Positions 39,000 to 48,760 are shown, counted from the stretch's first letter. The stretch is DNA of 64,000 nucleotides from Limnothrix sp. RL_2_0 (GCA_012033055.1 JAAUPR010000012.1:1-64000); one strand, 5' to 3'. Made by a program: numbers and translations. The notes: generated by a model not told the origin, from the letters alone.

Positions 39000-40385
39000 A
39001 TGACACAACCAAAGAAAACATGGAGTGACCGCTTCGAAACCTCCCTTCATCCGGCGATCGCCATATTTAATGCCAGTATCGGTTTTGATATTGAACTCAT
39101 TGAATACGACCTCACCGGTTCCGTTGCCCACGCCACCATGTTGGCTCACACTGGCATCATCTCCTCCGAAGAAGGGGACACCTTGGTTAAAGGTCTCGAA
39201 CAAATTCGCCAAGAATACCGCGATGGTAATTTCAATCCGGGCGTAGACGCTGAAGATGTACATTTTGCGGTAGAACGCCGTCTGACTGAATTGGTGGGCG
39301 ATGTTGGCAAAAAGCTCCACACAGCCCGTTCTCGTAATGATCAAGTCGGCACCGATATTCGCCTCTATTTGCGAGATAAAATCCGCGATATTCAGCAGCA
39401 AGTACGAGACTTTCAAACGGCTCTCCTCACCCATGCCGAAAATCATGTTGAAACCCTCATCCCCGGTTATACCCACCTCCAGCGGGCGCAACCCATTAGC
39501 CTTGCCCACCATTTGATGGCCTATTTCCAGATGGCCCAACGGGATTGGGAACGCCTCGAAGATGTGTTTAAGCGTACGAATATTTCTCCCCTCGGCTGTG
39601 GCGCGTTAGCCGGAACGACATTTCCCATTGATCGCCATTACAGCGCTGAGTTATTGAATTTTGATCGCCCGTACCAAAATAGTCTCGATGGGGTCAGCGA
39701 TCGCGATTTTGCCATTGAATTTTCCGCTGCCGCCAGTTTAATCATGGTGCACCTCAGCCGCATGTCCGAAGAAATGATCTTTTGGGCCTCGAAAGAATTT
39801 AGCTTTATTACCCTCAAAGATAGCTGTGCCACCGGGTCGAGCATTATGCCCCAGAAGAAAAACCCCGATATTCCTGAGCTAGTGCGTGGCAAAACGGGTC
39901 GAGTATTTGGTAATTTGCAAGCTTTGCTCGTGTTAATGAAAGGGTTGCCTTTGGCCTATAACAAGGATCTTCAGGATGACAAAGAGGGTCTATTTGATAC
40001 AGTAAAAACGGTGCAAGGTTGCCTCGAAGCAATGACAATTTTGCTGTCGGAAGGCATTGAGTTTAAGACGACTCGCCTTGAGGAAGCGGTGAACGAGGAT
40101 TTCTCGAATGCGACGGATGTGGCGGATTATTTGGCGGGTAAAGGCGTGCCATTCCGGGAGGCTTATAACCTCGTGGGGAAGGTCGTGAAAACGAGTATTG
40201 CGGCGGATAAGTTGCTCAAGGATTTGACTATGGATGAGTGGAAGGCGTTGCACCCAGCTTTTGAGGAAGATATCTACGCGGCGATCGCCCCTAAACAGGT
40301 AGTAGCAGCCCGTAATAGTTATGGGGGCACTGGTTTTGAACAAGTAAGATTGGCGATCGCCGATGCAAAAAAAATAATGGATTAA
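39000..40385 (+). CDS. argH: Argininosuccinate lyase
   Basis: 461 residues, full length. It splits argininosuccinate into arginine and fumarate, the last step of arginine synthesis. Seen: [54 protein letters not shown], the signature loop [20 protein letters not shown] with the catalytic Ser, and the C-terminal [21 protein letters not shown] diverged second copy of that C-terminal segment is found at 41184-41285. The start ATG fits the family ([20 protein letters not shown]). Confidence 0.96.
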   Translation: MTQPKKTWSDRFETSLHPAIAIFNASIGFDIELIEYDLTGSVAHATMLAHTGIISSEEGDTLVKGLEQIRQEYRDGNFNPGVDAEDVHFAVERRLTELVGDVGKKLHTARSRNDQVGTDIRLYLRDKIRDIQQQVRDFQTALLTHAENHVETLIPGYTHLQRAQPISLAHHLMAYFQMAQRDWERLEDVFKRTNISPLGCGALAGTTFPIDRHYSAELLNFDRPYQNSLDGVSDRDFAIEFSAAASLIMVHLSRMSEEMIFWASKEFSFITLKDSCATGSSIMPQKKNPDIPELVRGKTGRVFGNLQALLVLMKGLPLAYNKDLQDDKEGLFDTVKTVQGCLEAMTILLSEGIEFKTTRLEEAVNEDFSNATDVADYLAGKGVPFREAYNLVGKVVKTSIAADKLLKDLTMDEWKALHPAFEEDIYAAIAPKQVVAARNSYGGTGFEQVRLAIADAKKIMD

Positions 40386-40479
40386 TTTCTAGATTGAGGG
40401 GGTATCGATAGGGTACTCCCCTGTTTAGTGATGCATGGTGGCGATCAATATCTATTGAACGTTATGCGGCGGTCTTGCA

Positions 40480-40812
40480 CTATGCCAACACTAAAATACT
40501 TTCTAATTTTCCAGCTTCAAACTGACTGATCGTGCCAAAATTATCTCTCAAAATCTGAACGATCTTTGACGTTGAACTGTTGCCAATCCGAAGATAAACA
40601 AACTTGGGTGGATGACCATAAAGTAAACTGCGCTGATGGAAATCAGCATCTTTGGAAACAATGACAAAATCATTCGCCCTAGCATATTCCCAAATAATGC
40701 CATCATCAGTATTCGTAAGTGCTAGGGTTTTGACATGCTCAGAATCAGGATACAGGTCGATAATCCTGTGAACAATTCGGTCTGAGAGGTTTTCATCCAA
40801 AAGCAGTTTCAC
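40480..40812 (-). CDS. DUF5615 PIN-like toxin
   Basis: About 110 residues from a GTG at 40812, giving VKLLLDENLSDR, the standard start of this family; longer versions back to 40851 would begin in sequence unlike it. Seen: LLLDENLS, TDDGIIWEYARANDFVIVSKDADF and PKFVYLRIGN, the PIN-like acidic residues D8, E9 and the DAD group expected to bind Mg2+ or Mn2+ for RNA cleavage. It overlaps the 3' end of the DUF433 gene upstream by about 20 bases, the typical antitoxin-toxin arrangement. The RNA target is unknown. Confidence 0.85.
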   Translation of the reverse strand: MKLLLDENLSDRIVHRIIDLYPDSEHVKTLALTNTDDGIIWEYARANDFVIVSKDADFHQRSLLYGHPPKFVYLRIGNSSTSKIVQILRDNFGTISQFEAGKLESILVLA

Positions 40813-41032
40813 AGCGATGCACAAATAACTTTTTCTCACGAGCGGCTGCAAAAGTAAGACAAGCTTTGATGTCTTCTAAGGTAAGTTCAGAAAAATCTTC
40901 TAGAATTTCCGCTTCGGTCATTCCACCTGCTAGATATTCCAAGATGTCGTACACAGTTATGCGCATTCCCCGAATACAAGGCTTACCACTGCGTTTTCCC
41001 GGTTCAATTGTAATGATGTCTTGATAGCTCAT
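40793..41032 (-). CDS. DUF433 antitoxin
   Basis: 79 residues. The small winged-helix DUF433 family is recognised by ITIEPGKRSGKPCIRGMRIT, VYDILEYLAGGMTEAEILED, and FSELTLEDIKACLTFAA. It is the partner of DUF5615 PIN-like toxins and would both neutralise the toxin and repress the pair's promoter. The promoter would lie at 41033-41100. The pair sits between argH and a partial second argH end, which suggests arrival by recombination. Confidence 0.87.
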   Translation of the reverse strand: MSYQDIITIEPGKRSGKPCIRGMRITVYDILEYLAGGMTEAEILEDFSELTLEDIKACLTFAAAREKKLFVHRCETAFG

Positions 41033-41183
41033 AACGTGGCACTTGGTAAAAAGATTCGCTTACATTCACTATAATCTTCGATAGCTAGAGGGGCGTTGAA
41101 ATCTACCGATAGTTTGATCGATTTTATGAGCGATCGCCAACAACTTCATGTCTCGCCAACGCTTTCCGACTACCTGTATCTTG

Positions 41184-41285
41184 ATCGCCCCCAAACAAGT
41201 TGTTGCAGCCCGAAATAGTTACGGTGGTACAGGGTTTGAGCAAGTCAGACTGGCGATCGCCGATGCAAAGAAAGTGCTCAGCTAA
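41184..41285 (+). pseudogene. Fragment: second, diverged copy of the argH 3' end
   Basis: 34 codons including the stop read [20 protein letters not shown] and then [13 protein letters not shown]. The first 30 residues are identical to the end of the intact ArgH at 40282-40373, while many third codon positions differ (for example CCC AAA CAA against CCT AAA CAG). Only the last residues differ in protein (VLS against IMD). No argH sequence precedes it. The many synonymous differences mean it did not arise by recent local duplication; a homologous-recombination junction with DNA of a related strain is more likely. Confidence 0.85.
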
Positions 41286-41367
41286 AACAAACTGATTTCG
41301 ACAAAAAATCCACCCTGACTAATTAATTGTGTCGCGGTGATTTTTATTGGTCTTTATAACCGAAAAA

Positions 41368-41817
41368 TTAGCTTTCCGTTTTCGCCACAAGATCGTTTTT
41401 ATTGCGGAAATATTCTGTCAGCCAAGCCGTAATCCCGTGGGAGAGTAAGCCCGTTGGCCCCGCAAACAAACATAGTGCGAGAGAATGTCTTGTGAAAATT
41501 TGCTTCTCTAAACCCTGCTGATAAATCCAGCGCCCGACAAATAAATCCATCACTAGGTAATGTACCCACCCCGTCGCCATCACTTTTGGGATAGAAAATA
41601 GCGAGGCTAAATCATTGAGAGTCGGGTTTGACCACACCGCAGCTTGGTCTGGATCGATTGAGTAAATAAATAATCCCAAATACACACAAGCCAATAATAA
41701 AAAAGGTAGTAAAGAACCCATTACTTTTTGAGTTCCTTGCCAACCCGGCAGTAAAATCATTAACCCCCAGAAAGGAAGCACGAACAAATTTGTAATATTA
41801 AATACGATTTCAATCAT
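41368..41817 (-). CDS. ABA4-like (DUF4281) membrane protein
   Basis: 149 residues with four hydrophobic helices. The pattern NPTLNDLASLFSIPKVMATG, WVHYLVMDLFVGRWIYQQG and FAGPTGLLSHGITAWL is that of the DUF4281/ABA4 family. In plants ABA4 is needed for neoxanthin formation; the cyanobacterial relatives are membrane proteins of unproven function, possibly linked to carotenoids. It stands alone between the argH fragment and the DUF1815 gene. Family call good, role open. Confidence 0.82.
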   Translation of the reverse strand: MIEIVFNITNLFVLPFWGLMILLPGWQGTQKVMGSLLPFLLLACVYLGLFIYSIDPDQAAVWSNPTLNDLASLFSIPKVMATGWVHYLVMDLFVGRWIYQQGLEKQIFTRHSLALCLFAGPTGLLSHGITAWLTEYFRNKNDLVAKTES

Positions 41818-41974
41818 GATCTAGCCAAGAACAAAGGTTTATTATAAAGCCTTGAAAATATAACGAAGTCTGATAACTTCACCATATCAATTGTCTATGC
41901 AAAGGATGGCAAAATTAAATATTAAAAAACTATTAATAGGTTTAGAATAGATTTGTCACTATGGAGACAATAAG

Positions 41975-42343
41975 GTGTTTACTCGGCTAGCTCAACAACA
42001 TCGCGATTTTGTACAAGACCTCGTCATGAGTCTACAAGCTCTGGCGATCGCCTTGGAAAATAGGGGTTACTTAGCCTCCTGCTACACATGTGGAACAGAA
42101 CTGAACAGCGCATCCTTTATGGTGAGCCTAGGCGAAAATCATCTGATTCGTTTTCTCGTCTCAGACTACGGCATCACTTGGACAGAAATGCGTGACGAAC
42201 GGGAGCTCATGAAGCTGGAAGGGGCAGAAGCCATCAGTCAACTACAAGAACTTGCCAACATGATTAAATATCACCGCGAACTACCCAGAGACTTTTCCTA
42301 CAAGCGTCTCGATTCCGAAACAGCCGCTGCATCTACTATCTAG
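41975..42343 (+). CDS. DUF1815 family protein
   Basis: 122 residues from GTG 41975, preceded by GGAGACAATAAG. The sequence FVQDLVMSLQALAIALENRG, CYTCGTELNSASFMVSLGEN and FLVSDYGITWTEMRDERELM matches the DUF1815 family, which as far as I know is confined to cyanobacteria and plastids and has no established function. No signal peptide or membrane helix. A strong hairpin terminator follows 40 bases after the stop. Confidence 0.82.
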   Translation: MFTRLAQQHRDFVQDLVMSLQALAIALENRGYLASCYTCGTELNSASFMVSLGENHLIRFLVSDYGITWTEMRDERELMKLEGAEAISQLQELANMIKYHRELPRDFSYKRLDSETAAASTI

Positions 42344-42382
42344 TCGCATTTTTATCGATTAACTCAATCCAAATAATCCAAA

Positions 42383-42412
42383 AAAGATCTCTTCGGTAAG
42401 GGATCTTTCTTG
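42383..42412 (+). terminator. Terminator of the DUF1815 gene
   Basis: AAAGATCTC (42383-42391) pairs with GGGATCTTT (42400-42408), one G-U pair, loop TTCGGTAA, followed by CTT. It is 40 bases after the stop codon. Confidence 0.7.
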
Positions 42413-42539
42413 ATGTAAGATCTATGCGTTGTAGGCTATAGTCATGGCTAGCAAGCTGGTAGGGTTAACATGTTAAACCCCTGCAGAATAAGGCTTTGAA
42501 GCGTACTTGATGTCTTAATCTTGATAGCTTTGACTATAT

Positions 42540-43418
42540 CTAGCCGACAAACATTGGCAAACAAATAGTGACAAACAAATAAACTAGAGGTGCGGTAAAA
42601 ACATAGCTGTCCGTACGGTCTAAAATGCCGCCATGACCTGGAATCAGCTGGCCAGAATCTTTAAATCCTGCATCCCGTTTCATAATCGATTCCGTCAGAT
42701 CGCCCAGCAAAGTAGTCACACTAATCAATGTCCCTAAAATTGCCCCCGTAATCGGCCACCAAGACCAGCCAAGGAACCATGCCCCTGTCACCGCAACCAT
42801 GACTGTACCAATCGATCCAAACACTGCGCCTTCCACTGTTTTCTTGGGGCTAATGGGTGAAAGCTTTGTTTTACCGAGCCATTTCCCCATAAAATATGCG
42901 CCGATATCCGCTGCCCAGATACAAACCATCACAACAAATGTCAGTTTGAGGGCTTGGGGTAAATGAAACCAGTCTGCCCAAGATTCGGGTAAATAGCCGT
43001 ACAAGGGTAAATTACTCACGGCTTCTGTTTCAGCGAGGCTTCCCATCCTTAACCTGACCCAGTAGCTGGGCATGTAACCGCCGTAAAATAAGCCCAAAAT
43101 TGAGGTGGACATGTCGGCAATGGTCGCCATTTTCGGTTGGAACAGGAGGTAAAAGCAGATAAATGTCCCGGCGAGGGGAAACAGGGCATCGGTCAAACTG
43201 GGGCTGAGGGTGGAGATAATCAGCAATAGTTGGGAAATAATCAGGGTTATTTTTGCGGCGGGGGCTAGTCCTTTGGCCGTCACCATGCGGAAATATTCCT
43301 GCTGTCCAAGGAATACTAGGATCCCCATGCCAATGGTAAAGTACCACCCTCCTAAGACGATAAGGGTTAGGGCAAGGGCGATCGCCACTACTCCACTGAT
43401 GATGCGTGACAAGGACAT
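42540..43418 (-). CDS. cdsA: Phosphatidate cytidylyltransferase
   Basis: 292 residues, integral membrane protein with about eight helices. It makes CDP-diacylglycerol from phosphatidic acid and CTP, the branch point for phosphatidylglycerol, an essential thylakoid lipid. The C-terminal signature is complete: SIMKRDAGFKDSGQLIPGHG, GGILDRTDSYVFTAPL, and the preceding DIGAYFMGKWLGKTKLSPIS, PKKTVEGAVFGS segment. The ATG start gives the usual short N-terminus. No partner genes are adjacent. Confidence 0.93.
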   Translation of the reverse strand: MSLSRIISGVVAIALALTLIVLGGWYFTIGMGILVFLGQQEYFRMVTAKGLAPAAKITLIISQLLLIISTLSPSLTDALFPLAGTFICFYLLFQPKMATIADMSTSILGLFYGGYMPSYWVRLRMGSLAETEAVSNLPLYGYLPESWADWFHLPQALKLTFVVMVCIWAADIGAYFMGKWLGKTKLSPISPKKTVEGAVFGSIGTVMVAVTGAWFLGWSWWPITGAILGTLISVTTLLGDLTESIMKRDAGFKDSGQLIPGHGGILDRTDSYVFTAPLVYLFVTICLPMFVG

Positions 43419-43798
43419 AATGTTTAGGACTCGTTGTTTGAAAGCACAGATAAAAAAAGTAAAGCTTAAAAAAATTCACTTATTAAAGAAAATTTTATCA
43501 AACGTTAACAAGTCCCATCATTTTTTCACTACGCATATGGATTGATCTCTTGGCCAAAACCACCATGGACTGGGGCCTTTATGCCGTGAATTGTGGCAAG
43601 CAAAATGGTGTGATAGGACAAAAATGAGTTTGCGTCAAAGCTTGAAGTTTAAGTCCAATAGCTTGAAAAGTACTGTACTAAAGGCATGCTAACACGATAC
43701 TTCTGGTCTATGGGGTGGGGACTAGGAGTACTGTCTTTATTCTGCTCGGATTGTTGGGGTTGGTGGCGAAAGGGGGTGTTCTGGTTGTGATGTTGTGA

Positions 43799-44971
43799 CT
43801 ATCTTTCTATTAAAACTGGCGAGGGGCTTTCGCGTTGCGGTTTATGTGGCAGAGACTTTTTTGCGGTATTTCTTACCTCATACAAATCGATGGCCTGCTG
43901 CTTCCCTCTGGGTTTAATCTGGTCGAGCAAATGCCAATCGAGGAGATTTTGATCTGTCAGGCGATCGCGGGTTTGGCCACTGGCAATAATGCCGCAATTA
44001 TAAGTTTTTGTGAGTTCTTCTAGGCGAGAAGCGGTATTGACAACATCGCCGATCACTGTCGAGTCCATGCGTGATGAAGAACCAACAGTGCCAATGACTG
44101 CCATGCCAGTATGAATACCGATGCCCATACGGATTGGTTGGCGCAGGAGGCCATCTTGGTGATATTCATTGAGGGTGTTCAGGTTCTGTTCCATCAGCAG
44201 AGCTGCCTGAATCGCATCTTCCGGGTGGCTGGTGTCGCGGTCAAAGACTGCCATGATCGCATCCCCCAAAAATTTGTCGATAAAGCCGTGGTGGGTCGTG
44301 ATGGCTTGGTTCATCTGCTCAAAAAAGTTGTTCAGCCAGACGAATGTTTGTTTGGGATCTTGTCCTTCGGCGATCGCCGTAAACTCGCGAATGTCACAAA
44401 ACAAGATCGTCAACTCTTCTTCCCTCGCATTCCCTACTTGGATCGATTCGAATCCACGGGGGGCAATACGTTGTAAAAATTGGTCTGGTACAAATAGCCG
44501 GAATTTTTCGGTCAGATTGGCGCTAACGTTCCAAGCGGCATCCACTTGGGCTTGGACAGATCGTTGAATCTTTTGTTGGCGCAGCTGGTGTAAACGCAAA
44601 ATACTACGCACCTTTGATAGCAGTATTTCGCTACGGATGGGCTTTGCGAGATAATCGTCCGCCATCATCTCAATGCCCGTAAGGCGAGATTCATCGTCAT
44701 CTAGAGCGGTTAGAAAAATTACTGGAATGGCCTGCATGGTCTCGCTTTCACGCAGATGCTGACAGACTTCAAAACCATTGAGACCCGGCATCATCACATC
44801 CAACAGGATTAGATCTGGGCTTTCTACTTCTGCTGCGGCTAGGGCTTCAATACCAGAGCTGGCAGAATAGGTACGATATCCCTCGCTGCTCAGTAGCTCT
44901 TCGAGTAGTAGTAAATTATTTGGTTCGTCATCCACCAACAAAATATAGGGTTGGGAGGAATATGTTGGCAT
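43799..44971 (-). CDS. Response regulator with class III nucleotide cyclase output
   Basis: 390 residues. A receiver domain covers about 8-125 with the acidic pair DD14-15, phospho-acceptor Asp58 (LILLDVMMPG) and Lys111 (YLAKPI). A coiled segment (125-165) leads to a class III adenylate/guanylate cyclase domain, about 175-370: LTILFCDIREFTAIAE with the first metal Asp, GFIDKFLGDAIMAVF with Lys and the second Asp, and MDSTVIGDVVNTASRLE with the transition-state Asn/Arg. The Lys and Asp at the base-recognition positions favour cAMP over cGMP by family rules. The input histidine kinase is not adjacent. It is the one clear cyclic-nucleotide source in the window, but nothing connects it to the nucleotide-binding permease at 35.6 kb. 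Confidence 0.92.
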   Translation of the reverse strand: MPTYSSQPYILLVDDEPNNLLLLEELLSSEGYRTYSASSGIEALAAAEVESPDLILLDVMMPGLNGFEVCQHLRESETMQAIPVIFLTALDDDESRLTGIEMMADDYLAKPIRSEILLSKVRSILRLHQLRQQKIQRSVQAQVDAAWNVSANLTEKFRLFVPDQFLQRIAPRGFESIQVGNAREEELTILFCDIREFTAIAEGQDPKQTFVWLNNFFEQMNQAITTHHGFIDKFLGDAIMAVFDRDTSHPEDAIQAALLMEQNLNTLNEYHQDGLLRQPIRMGIGIHTGMAVIGTVGSSSRMDSTVIGDVVNTASRLEELTKTYNCGIIASGQTRDRLTDQNLLDWHLLDQIKPRGKQQAIDLYEVRNTAKKSLPHKPQRESPSPVLIER

Positions 44972-45237
44972 AGTGTTAGGGCTTTACACAAAAACGGTTG
45001 CGGTGACACACTCTGCAAGGCTAATACCTGTTCTCAATAAAAAGGCTGTCTGTAATGTAATGCACATTAATGTGATTTTTTATTACTACATTCTAGCAAG
45101 ATAAGTTCTGCTTCTTTAGATTTTGATCAGATTTCAGATCAGATTTCACCCTAGGAGAGGCTTGGGCGCGGGAGAATTTTTGAGGCTGGTGTTAGGCTAA
45201 GAAAAATTTTGATACCTTCTGCTAAGGGATTTTTGTC

Positions 45238-46719
45238 ATGGTTCAAGCTCCTCCCAAATTGGTGAATATTCAAGGTCTGGCCCAGGCGGCGATCGCCACA
45301 ATTCAACAACTCGGCTGTGAATATGGCGAAATCCGTCTTTGTACTTACCGCCGCCAAAGTCTCTGGGCACAGGATTATTCCCTAAAACGCCTGAGTGATA
45401 ATGTCAGCTCTGGGTTTGGGGTAAGGGTTCTCTGGCAAGGGTCTTGGGGCTTTGCAGCTAGCCATCGCAAAACATCGGAAGAGGTACAACGGGTGGTGCA
45501 ACTGGCGGTAGATATTGCCAAAGGGAGTCATTTGAGCCAACGGGAACCGGTACGTCTTGCCCCAGTCGCTGCCTATCAAGATCGCTATGAAACCCCCATT
45601 GAAGTTAACCCGTTTGATGTGCCGCTCACGGAGAAGACGGAACTGTTGTTGGATCTCACTAGCAAATTTTTAGCCCATGGAGACCAAGGTATTAAGAAAG
45701 CTTACGCTTATCTCAGCTTTACTCAGGAAGATAAGTTATTTGCTTCGACAGAAGGCTCTTTGATTGAACAGTGTATTTATCGTAGTGGTGGTGGTATGGG
45801 TTGCACGGCGATCGCCAATGGGGATGCCAAAAGTCGGAATTTTGAGCGATCGCCCCTCAATAAAGGGTATGAACATATTCAACCGGCATTGTTTTATGAA
45901 AATCTAGAACGGGTAGCCACTGAGGCGATCGTCAAGGTTCATGCCCCCGAAGCACCAAGCGGTGTAACGACATTGATCCTTAAACCCAATCACCTCTGGT
46001 TACCAATCCACGAATCCGTCGGCCACCCCACAGAACTGGATCGTGTTTACGGCTATGAAGCGAATTTTGCTGGGACGAGCTTTGCCACCACAGATAAATT
46101 GAATAATTTGCAATATGCTGCGCCATGGGTAAATTTCAAAGCAGATCGCACCCAAGCGGGAGGGCGCAGTACCCTCGGTTATGACGATGAAGGGGTAAAG
46201 GCGGAGGAATGGCATGTGGTCAAAGATGGCATGCTCGTGGACTATCTTACCGACCGGGAAACGGCTCACCGCCTTGGACGATCCACCAGTAACGGCTGCT
46301 CCTATGCGGATAGTTGGTCGAGTGTACCGATGGTCAGAATCCCGAACCTTGGCCTCGAACCCGGTGAATTAGGTGGCGATCGCACCGCGACTTTGGACGA
46401 AATGATTGCCGACACGAAAGACGGTTATCTCATTGATGGCACCGATACTTTTTCCATCGATCAACAACGGCGCAATTTTCAATTTGGCGGAGATGCGGTG
46501 TGGCATGTGAAAGATGGCAAACTCAACGGCATGGTCAAAAACCTCACCTACCAAAGTATGACCACCGATTTTTGGAATAGTGTACAGGCGATCGCCCCAG
46601 AAACAGAACGGGAGCAACAAGGCACTTCCATGTGCGGCAAAGGAGAACCGATGCAGGTCGCTCAAATGACCCATGCATGTGTACCCATCCAAGTAAGCAA
46701 CGTTAAAATCGGACGCTAA
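45238..46719 (+). CDS. tldD: TldD-type metalloprotease
   Basis: 493 residues. TldD with TldE (PmbA) forms a heterodimeric zinc protease that trims unfolded peptides or toxin/bacteriocin precursors. The zinc site HESVGHPTELDR (HExxxH) lies near residue 260, with CSYADSW and PNLGLEPG further on. It ends in the family's C-terminal beta fold (TMCGK-like TSMCGKGEPMQVAQMTHACV). The tldE/pmbA partner is not next to it. The ATG at 45238 gives the expected N-terminus; the first domain has SLKRLSDNVSSGFGVRVLWQ. Substrate in this organism is unknown. Confidence 0.92.
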   Translation: MVQAPPKLVNIQGLAQAAIATIQQLGCEYGEIRLCTYRRQSLWAQDYSLKRLSDNVSSGFGVRVLWQGSWGFAASHRKTSEEVQRVVQLAVDIAKGSHLSQREPVRLAPVAAYQDRYETPIEVNPFDVPLTEKTELLLDLTSKFLAHGDQGIKKAYAYLSFTQEDKLFASTEGSLIEQCIYRSGGGMGCTAIANGDAKSRNFERSPLNKGYEHIQPALFYENLERVATEAIVKVHAPEAPSGVTTLILKPNHLWLPIHESVGHPTELDRVYGYEANFAGTSFATTDKLNNLQYAAPWVNFKADRTQAGGRSTLGYDDEGVKAEEWHVVKDGMLVDYLTDRETAHRLGRSTSNGCSYADSWSSVPMVRIPNLGLEPGELGGDRTATLDEMIADTKDGYLIDGTDTFSIDQQRRNFQFGGDAVWHVKDGKLNGMVKNLTYQSMTTDFWNSVQAIAPETEREQQGTSMCGKGEPMQVAQMTHACVPIQVSNVKIGR

Positions 46720-46936
46720 TATCTTTGTCTTTTCCCGCTCGCCGCACTTAAGTACAAATAACTTAGTTTATCTGTATATTCGTACGTGTATTCTAAAAGA
46801 GTACCCCTTTTAATAAATAAACCTGTCATTTCTTGGCTGTGTTACATATGTATTTCATTTTGTATCAAAAAAGATGACGTAAGGATTTTCATGGAATATA
46901 ACGGGTATTAACTGAACTATCGGGGTTGAAGAACAA

Positions 46937-47248
46937 ATGGTTTTTCATTTTCTCGGCACATCTAAAGATCGCAGGTCAAATAGTCAAAAATATGCTCAAG
47001 TGACCAAAGCCATTTCTCGACATGGATGGGGGCAAATTCTATTTTGTGGTCGCTATTACCAAGCAGAATTGAATGATTCTAGCGAAGGTACATTGCCTGT
47101 TGGGGTAAGGGTCATAGTCTATGCGGAGAGGGATATTTCGCTATTAGTAGGACTAGATGTCAGCACAGTGATGCCACACCATATTTCGCGGACACCTCCT
47201 GATAAAGCTGTGATCTCCCAGAGTCTGATCCCTGTTTTTCCGGGCTGA
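46937..47248 (+). CDS. Small NfeD-like (OB-fold) protein
   Basis: 103 residues, no membrane helix or signal peptide. The segment GWGQILFCGRYYQAELND, LPVGVRVIVYAERDISLLVG resembles the OB-fold C-terminal domain of NfeD proteins (GxVxxxGxxWxA, GxxVxVVxxxGxxLxV). It lacks the membrane and protease parts. The family link is moderate. It stands alone, 217 bases after tldD, and is followed by a terminator. Function unknown. Confidence 0.6.
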   Translation: MVFHFLGTSKDRRSNSQKYAQVTKAISRHGWGQILFCGRYYQAELNDSSEGTLPVGVRVIVYAERDISLLVGLDVSTVMPHHISRTPPDKAVISQSLIPVFPG

Positions 47249-47283
47249 AAACCTAGCTAGAGTATTTTGTTTGAATCGTAAAT

Positions 47284-47330
47284 AAAGGCGATCACTTTCT
47301 GCAATAATCTCGGTGGGCGATCGCCTTTTT
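47284..47330. terminator. HIP1-containing bidirectional hairpin terminator
   Basis: AAAGGCGATC (47284-47293) pairs with GATCGCCTTT (47319-47328), followed by a T run. It lies between the convergent NfeD-like and pentapeptide genes. The right arm is part of a full HIP1 site. Confidence 0.7.
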
Positions 47331-47410
47331 ATAGGTTTAGAAAATTTGTTTTGGTGGTAGACTGTCGCTAATTTTCTTGCAGGTTGATTAAATACAAAAA
47401 CACCATTTTG

Positions 47411-48670
47411 CTAGCGTCCCAATTTATTGGGAATACCGTCACAACCACCCGGAATTGTGTTGCGGCTATTCTCCCCACACCATGAACAACAATAATATCT
47501 TTGCTCTTCGCTCATGCGTTTCACATAAGAGAAATCAGCATTTTCCACCACTGCCCCGGTATATTCCCCCGTTGTGTAGTTGGGAACCTTGTGTTTTATC
47601 CGTGGGCTTGCGGTTTCCAAACGACCGTAAAAGAGGGTTGTTCCCTTAAAATCGGCATGTTGAAGATTGGCTTCCACAAGGATTGTCCGCGATAAATTCG
47701 CCCGTACCAGATCGCAATTTTTTAAGTTTGCCCGCAACATATTGGCTTCACTTAGCTCTGTCCATCGCAAATCCATCCCTTCAAGATTCGTTCCAGCTAA
47801 CATCACCCCTAGATCCACCACTCGGATACCCCGGAGACGATCTTCTAGATAGCTACCGTTGCCATCAAAAATAGGGCGACCTAGATGGCCATCCCGTCGT
47901 AGGGGTGTGAGTAATCTGGATTGGGAGAGGAACCGTAAGATTTTTGCTTTACCACCAGCATCGACACTGCTTAAAATCGCGGCGGTACGCCCTTCGGCGA
48001 TGGATCGCTCTTGGGGCCAATCTTCGAGTAGACCTTCTGCGTTGAGGGCGAGTTCTGAGATGCCCTGAAAATAGGTGTCAATGGTCTGCTGCTGGGTAAT
48101 GCGGTTCTGCTGGATGGTCAGGTCACGGGAAATCACATATTGTTCCCAAGCGACATAAACGGCCAAGACGGCTATCATAATTTGACCCAGTGCTCCGACC
48201 CAGTCTGCCCACGAGCCGAATTCATCCCACTTAATTTGATTTAACCAATAGCCGATGGTGTCGTATACACCGACAAATTTAAATAATCCGGCGATCGCCA
48301 CCCCGAAGCCAACAAAACCAATGAGGGTACTGCGTTCGTTTGCCGTAAGAAAAGTGCTTAGCCATGCCTTGATCGACGGCAAAATAATTTTGAGCGACAG
48401 CAGCAAAGTGACCAATGTGCCCGATAAACCGAGCCATGCCCATTGACTCAATAAGCCGATCACCATCACCCCGATGGCCGTAAATAATAACCAAGGGCTG
48501 CTCGAATTAATTTCCTTTAGATAAAATCGCTTTTCCCCCTCCGGTCGTGGTGGTGGAATAACGAGAGGCGATCGCCCGGTCGGCAGCGGCAGAATGCCAT
48601 TGGTTTCATCAGGATGCTGAATATCTTCTGGAGACTTGTCGGACAGTGGATTGGGCTTCGTTTGACTCAT
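47411..48670 (-). CDS. Pentapeptide-repeat membrane protein
   Basis: 419 residues. The N-terminal 45 residues are Pro-rich and polar. Hydrophobic helices follow at about 58-75, 78-95, 115-135 and 155-175. The region 180-260 is helical (YVISRDLTIQQNRITQQQTI, YFQGISELALNAEGLL), and pentapeptide repeats cover about 285-345 (AGTNLEGMDLRWTELSEANM, LRANLKNCDLVRANLSRTIL). The C-terminus has a Cys cluster (YYCCSWCGE, GGCDG) unlike the rest. Proteins of this layout (helices, a linker with QQQTIDxYF, then pentapeptides) are common in cyanobacteria with no known function. The soluble part is probably cytosolic. Confidence 0.8.
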   Translation of the reverse strand: MSQTKPNPLSDKSPEDIQHPDETNGILPLPTGRSPLVIPPPRPEGEKRFYLKEINSSSPWLLFTAIGVMVIGLLSQWAWLGLSGTLVTLLLSLKIILPSIKAWLSTFLTANERSTLIGFVGFGVAIAGLFKFVGVYDTIGYWLNQIKWDEFGSWADWVGALGQIMIAVLAVYVAWEQYVISRDLTIQQNRITQQQTIDTYFQGISELALNAEGLLEDWPQERSIAEGRTAAILSSVDAGGKAKILRFLSQSRLLTPLRRDGHLGRPIFDGNGSYLEDRLRGIRVVDLGVMLAGTNLEGMDLRWTELSEANMLRANLKNCDLVRANLSRTILVEANLQHADFKGTTLFYGRLETASPRIKHKVPNYTTGEYTGAVVENADFSYVKRMSEEQRYYCCSWCGENSRNTIPGGCDGIPNKLGR

Positions 48671-48730
48671 AAACCTTAGGCAGCGGCATATTCCGGCAAT
48701 TGTAACGAATTCTCTAGGAAAACTTGCGAC

Positions 48731-48760
48731 AAAAAACCCCTTTCCGTAGTGAAAAGAGGT
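48731..48760 (-). terminator. Terminator of hemL
   Basis: On the minus strand ACCTCTTTTC pairs with GGAAAGGGGT (G-U pairs included) across ACTAC, followed by TTTTTT. It lies 75-100 bases after the hemL stop. Confidence 0.7.
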
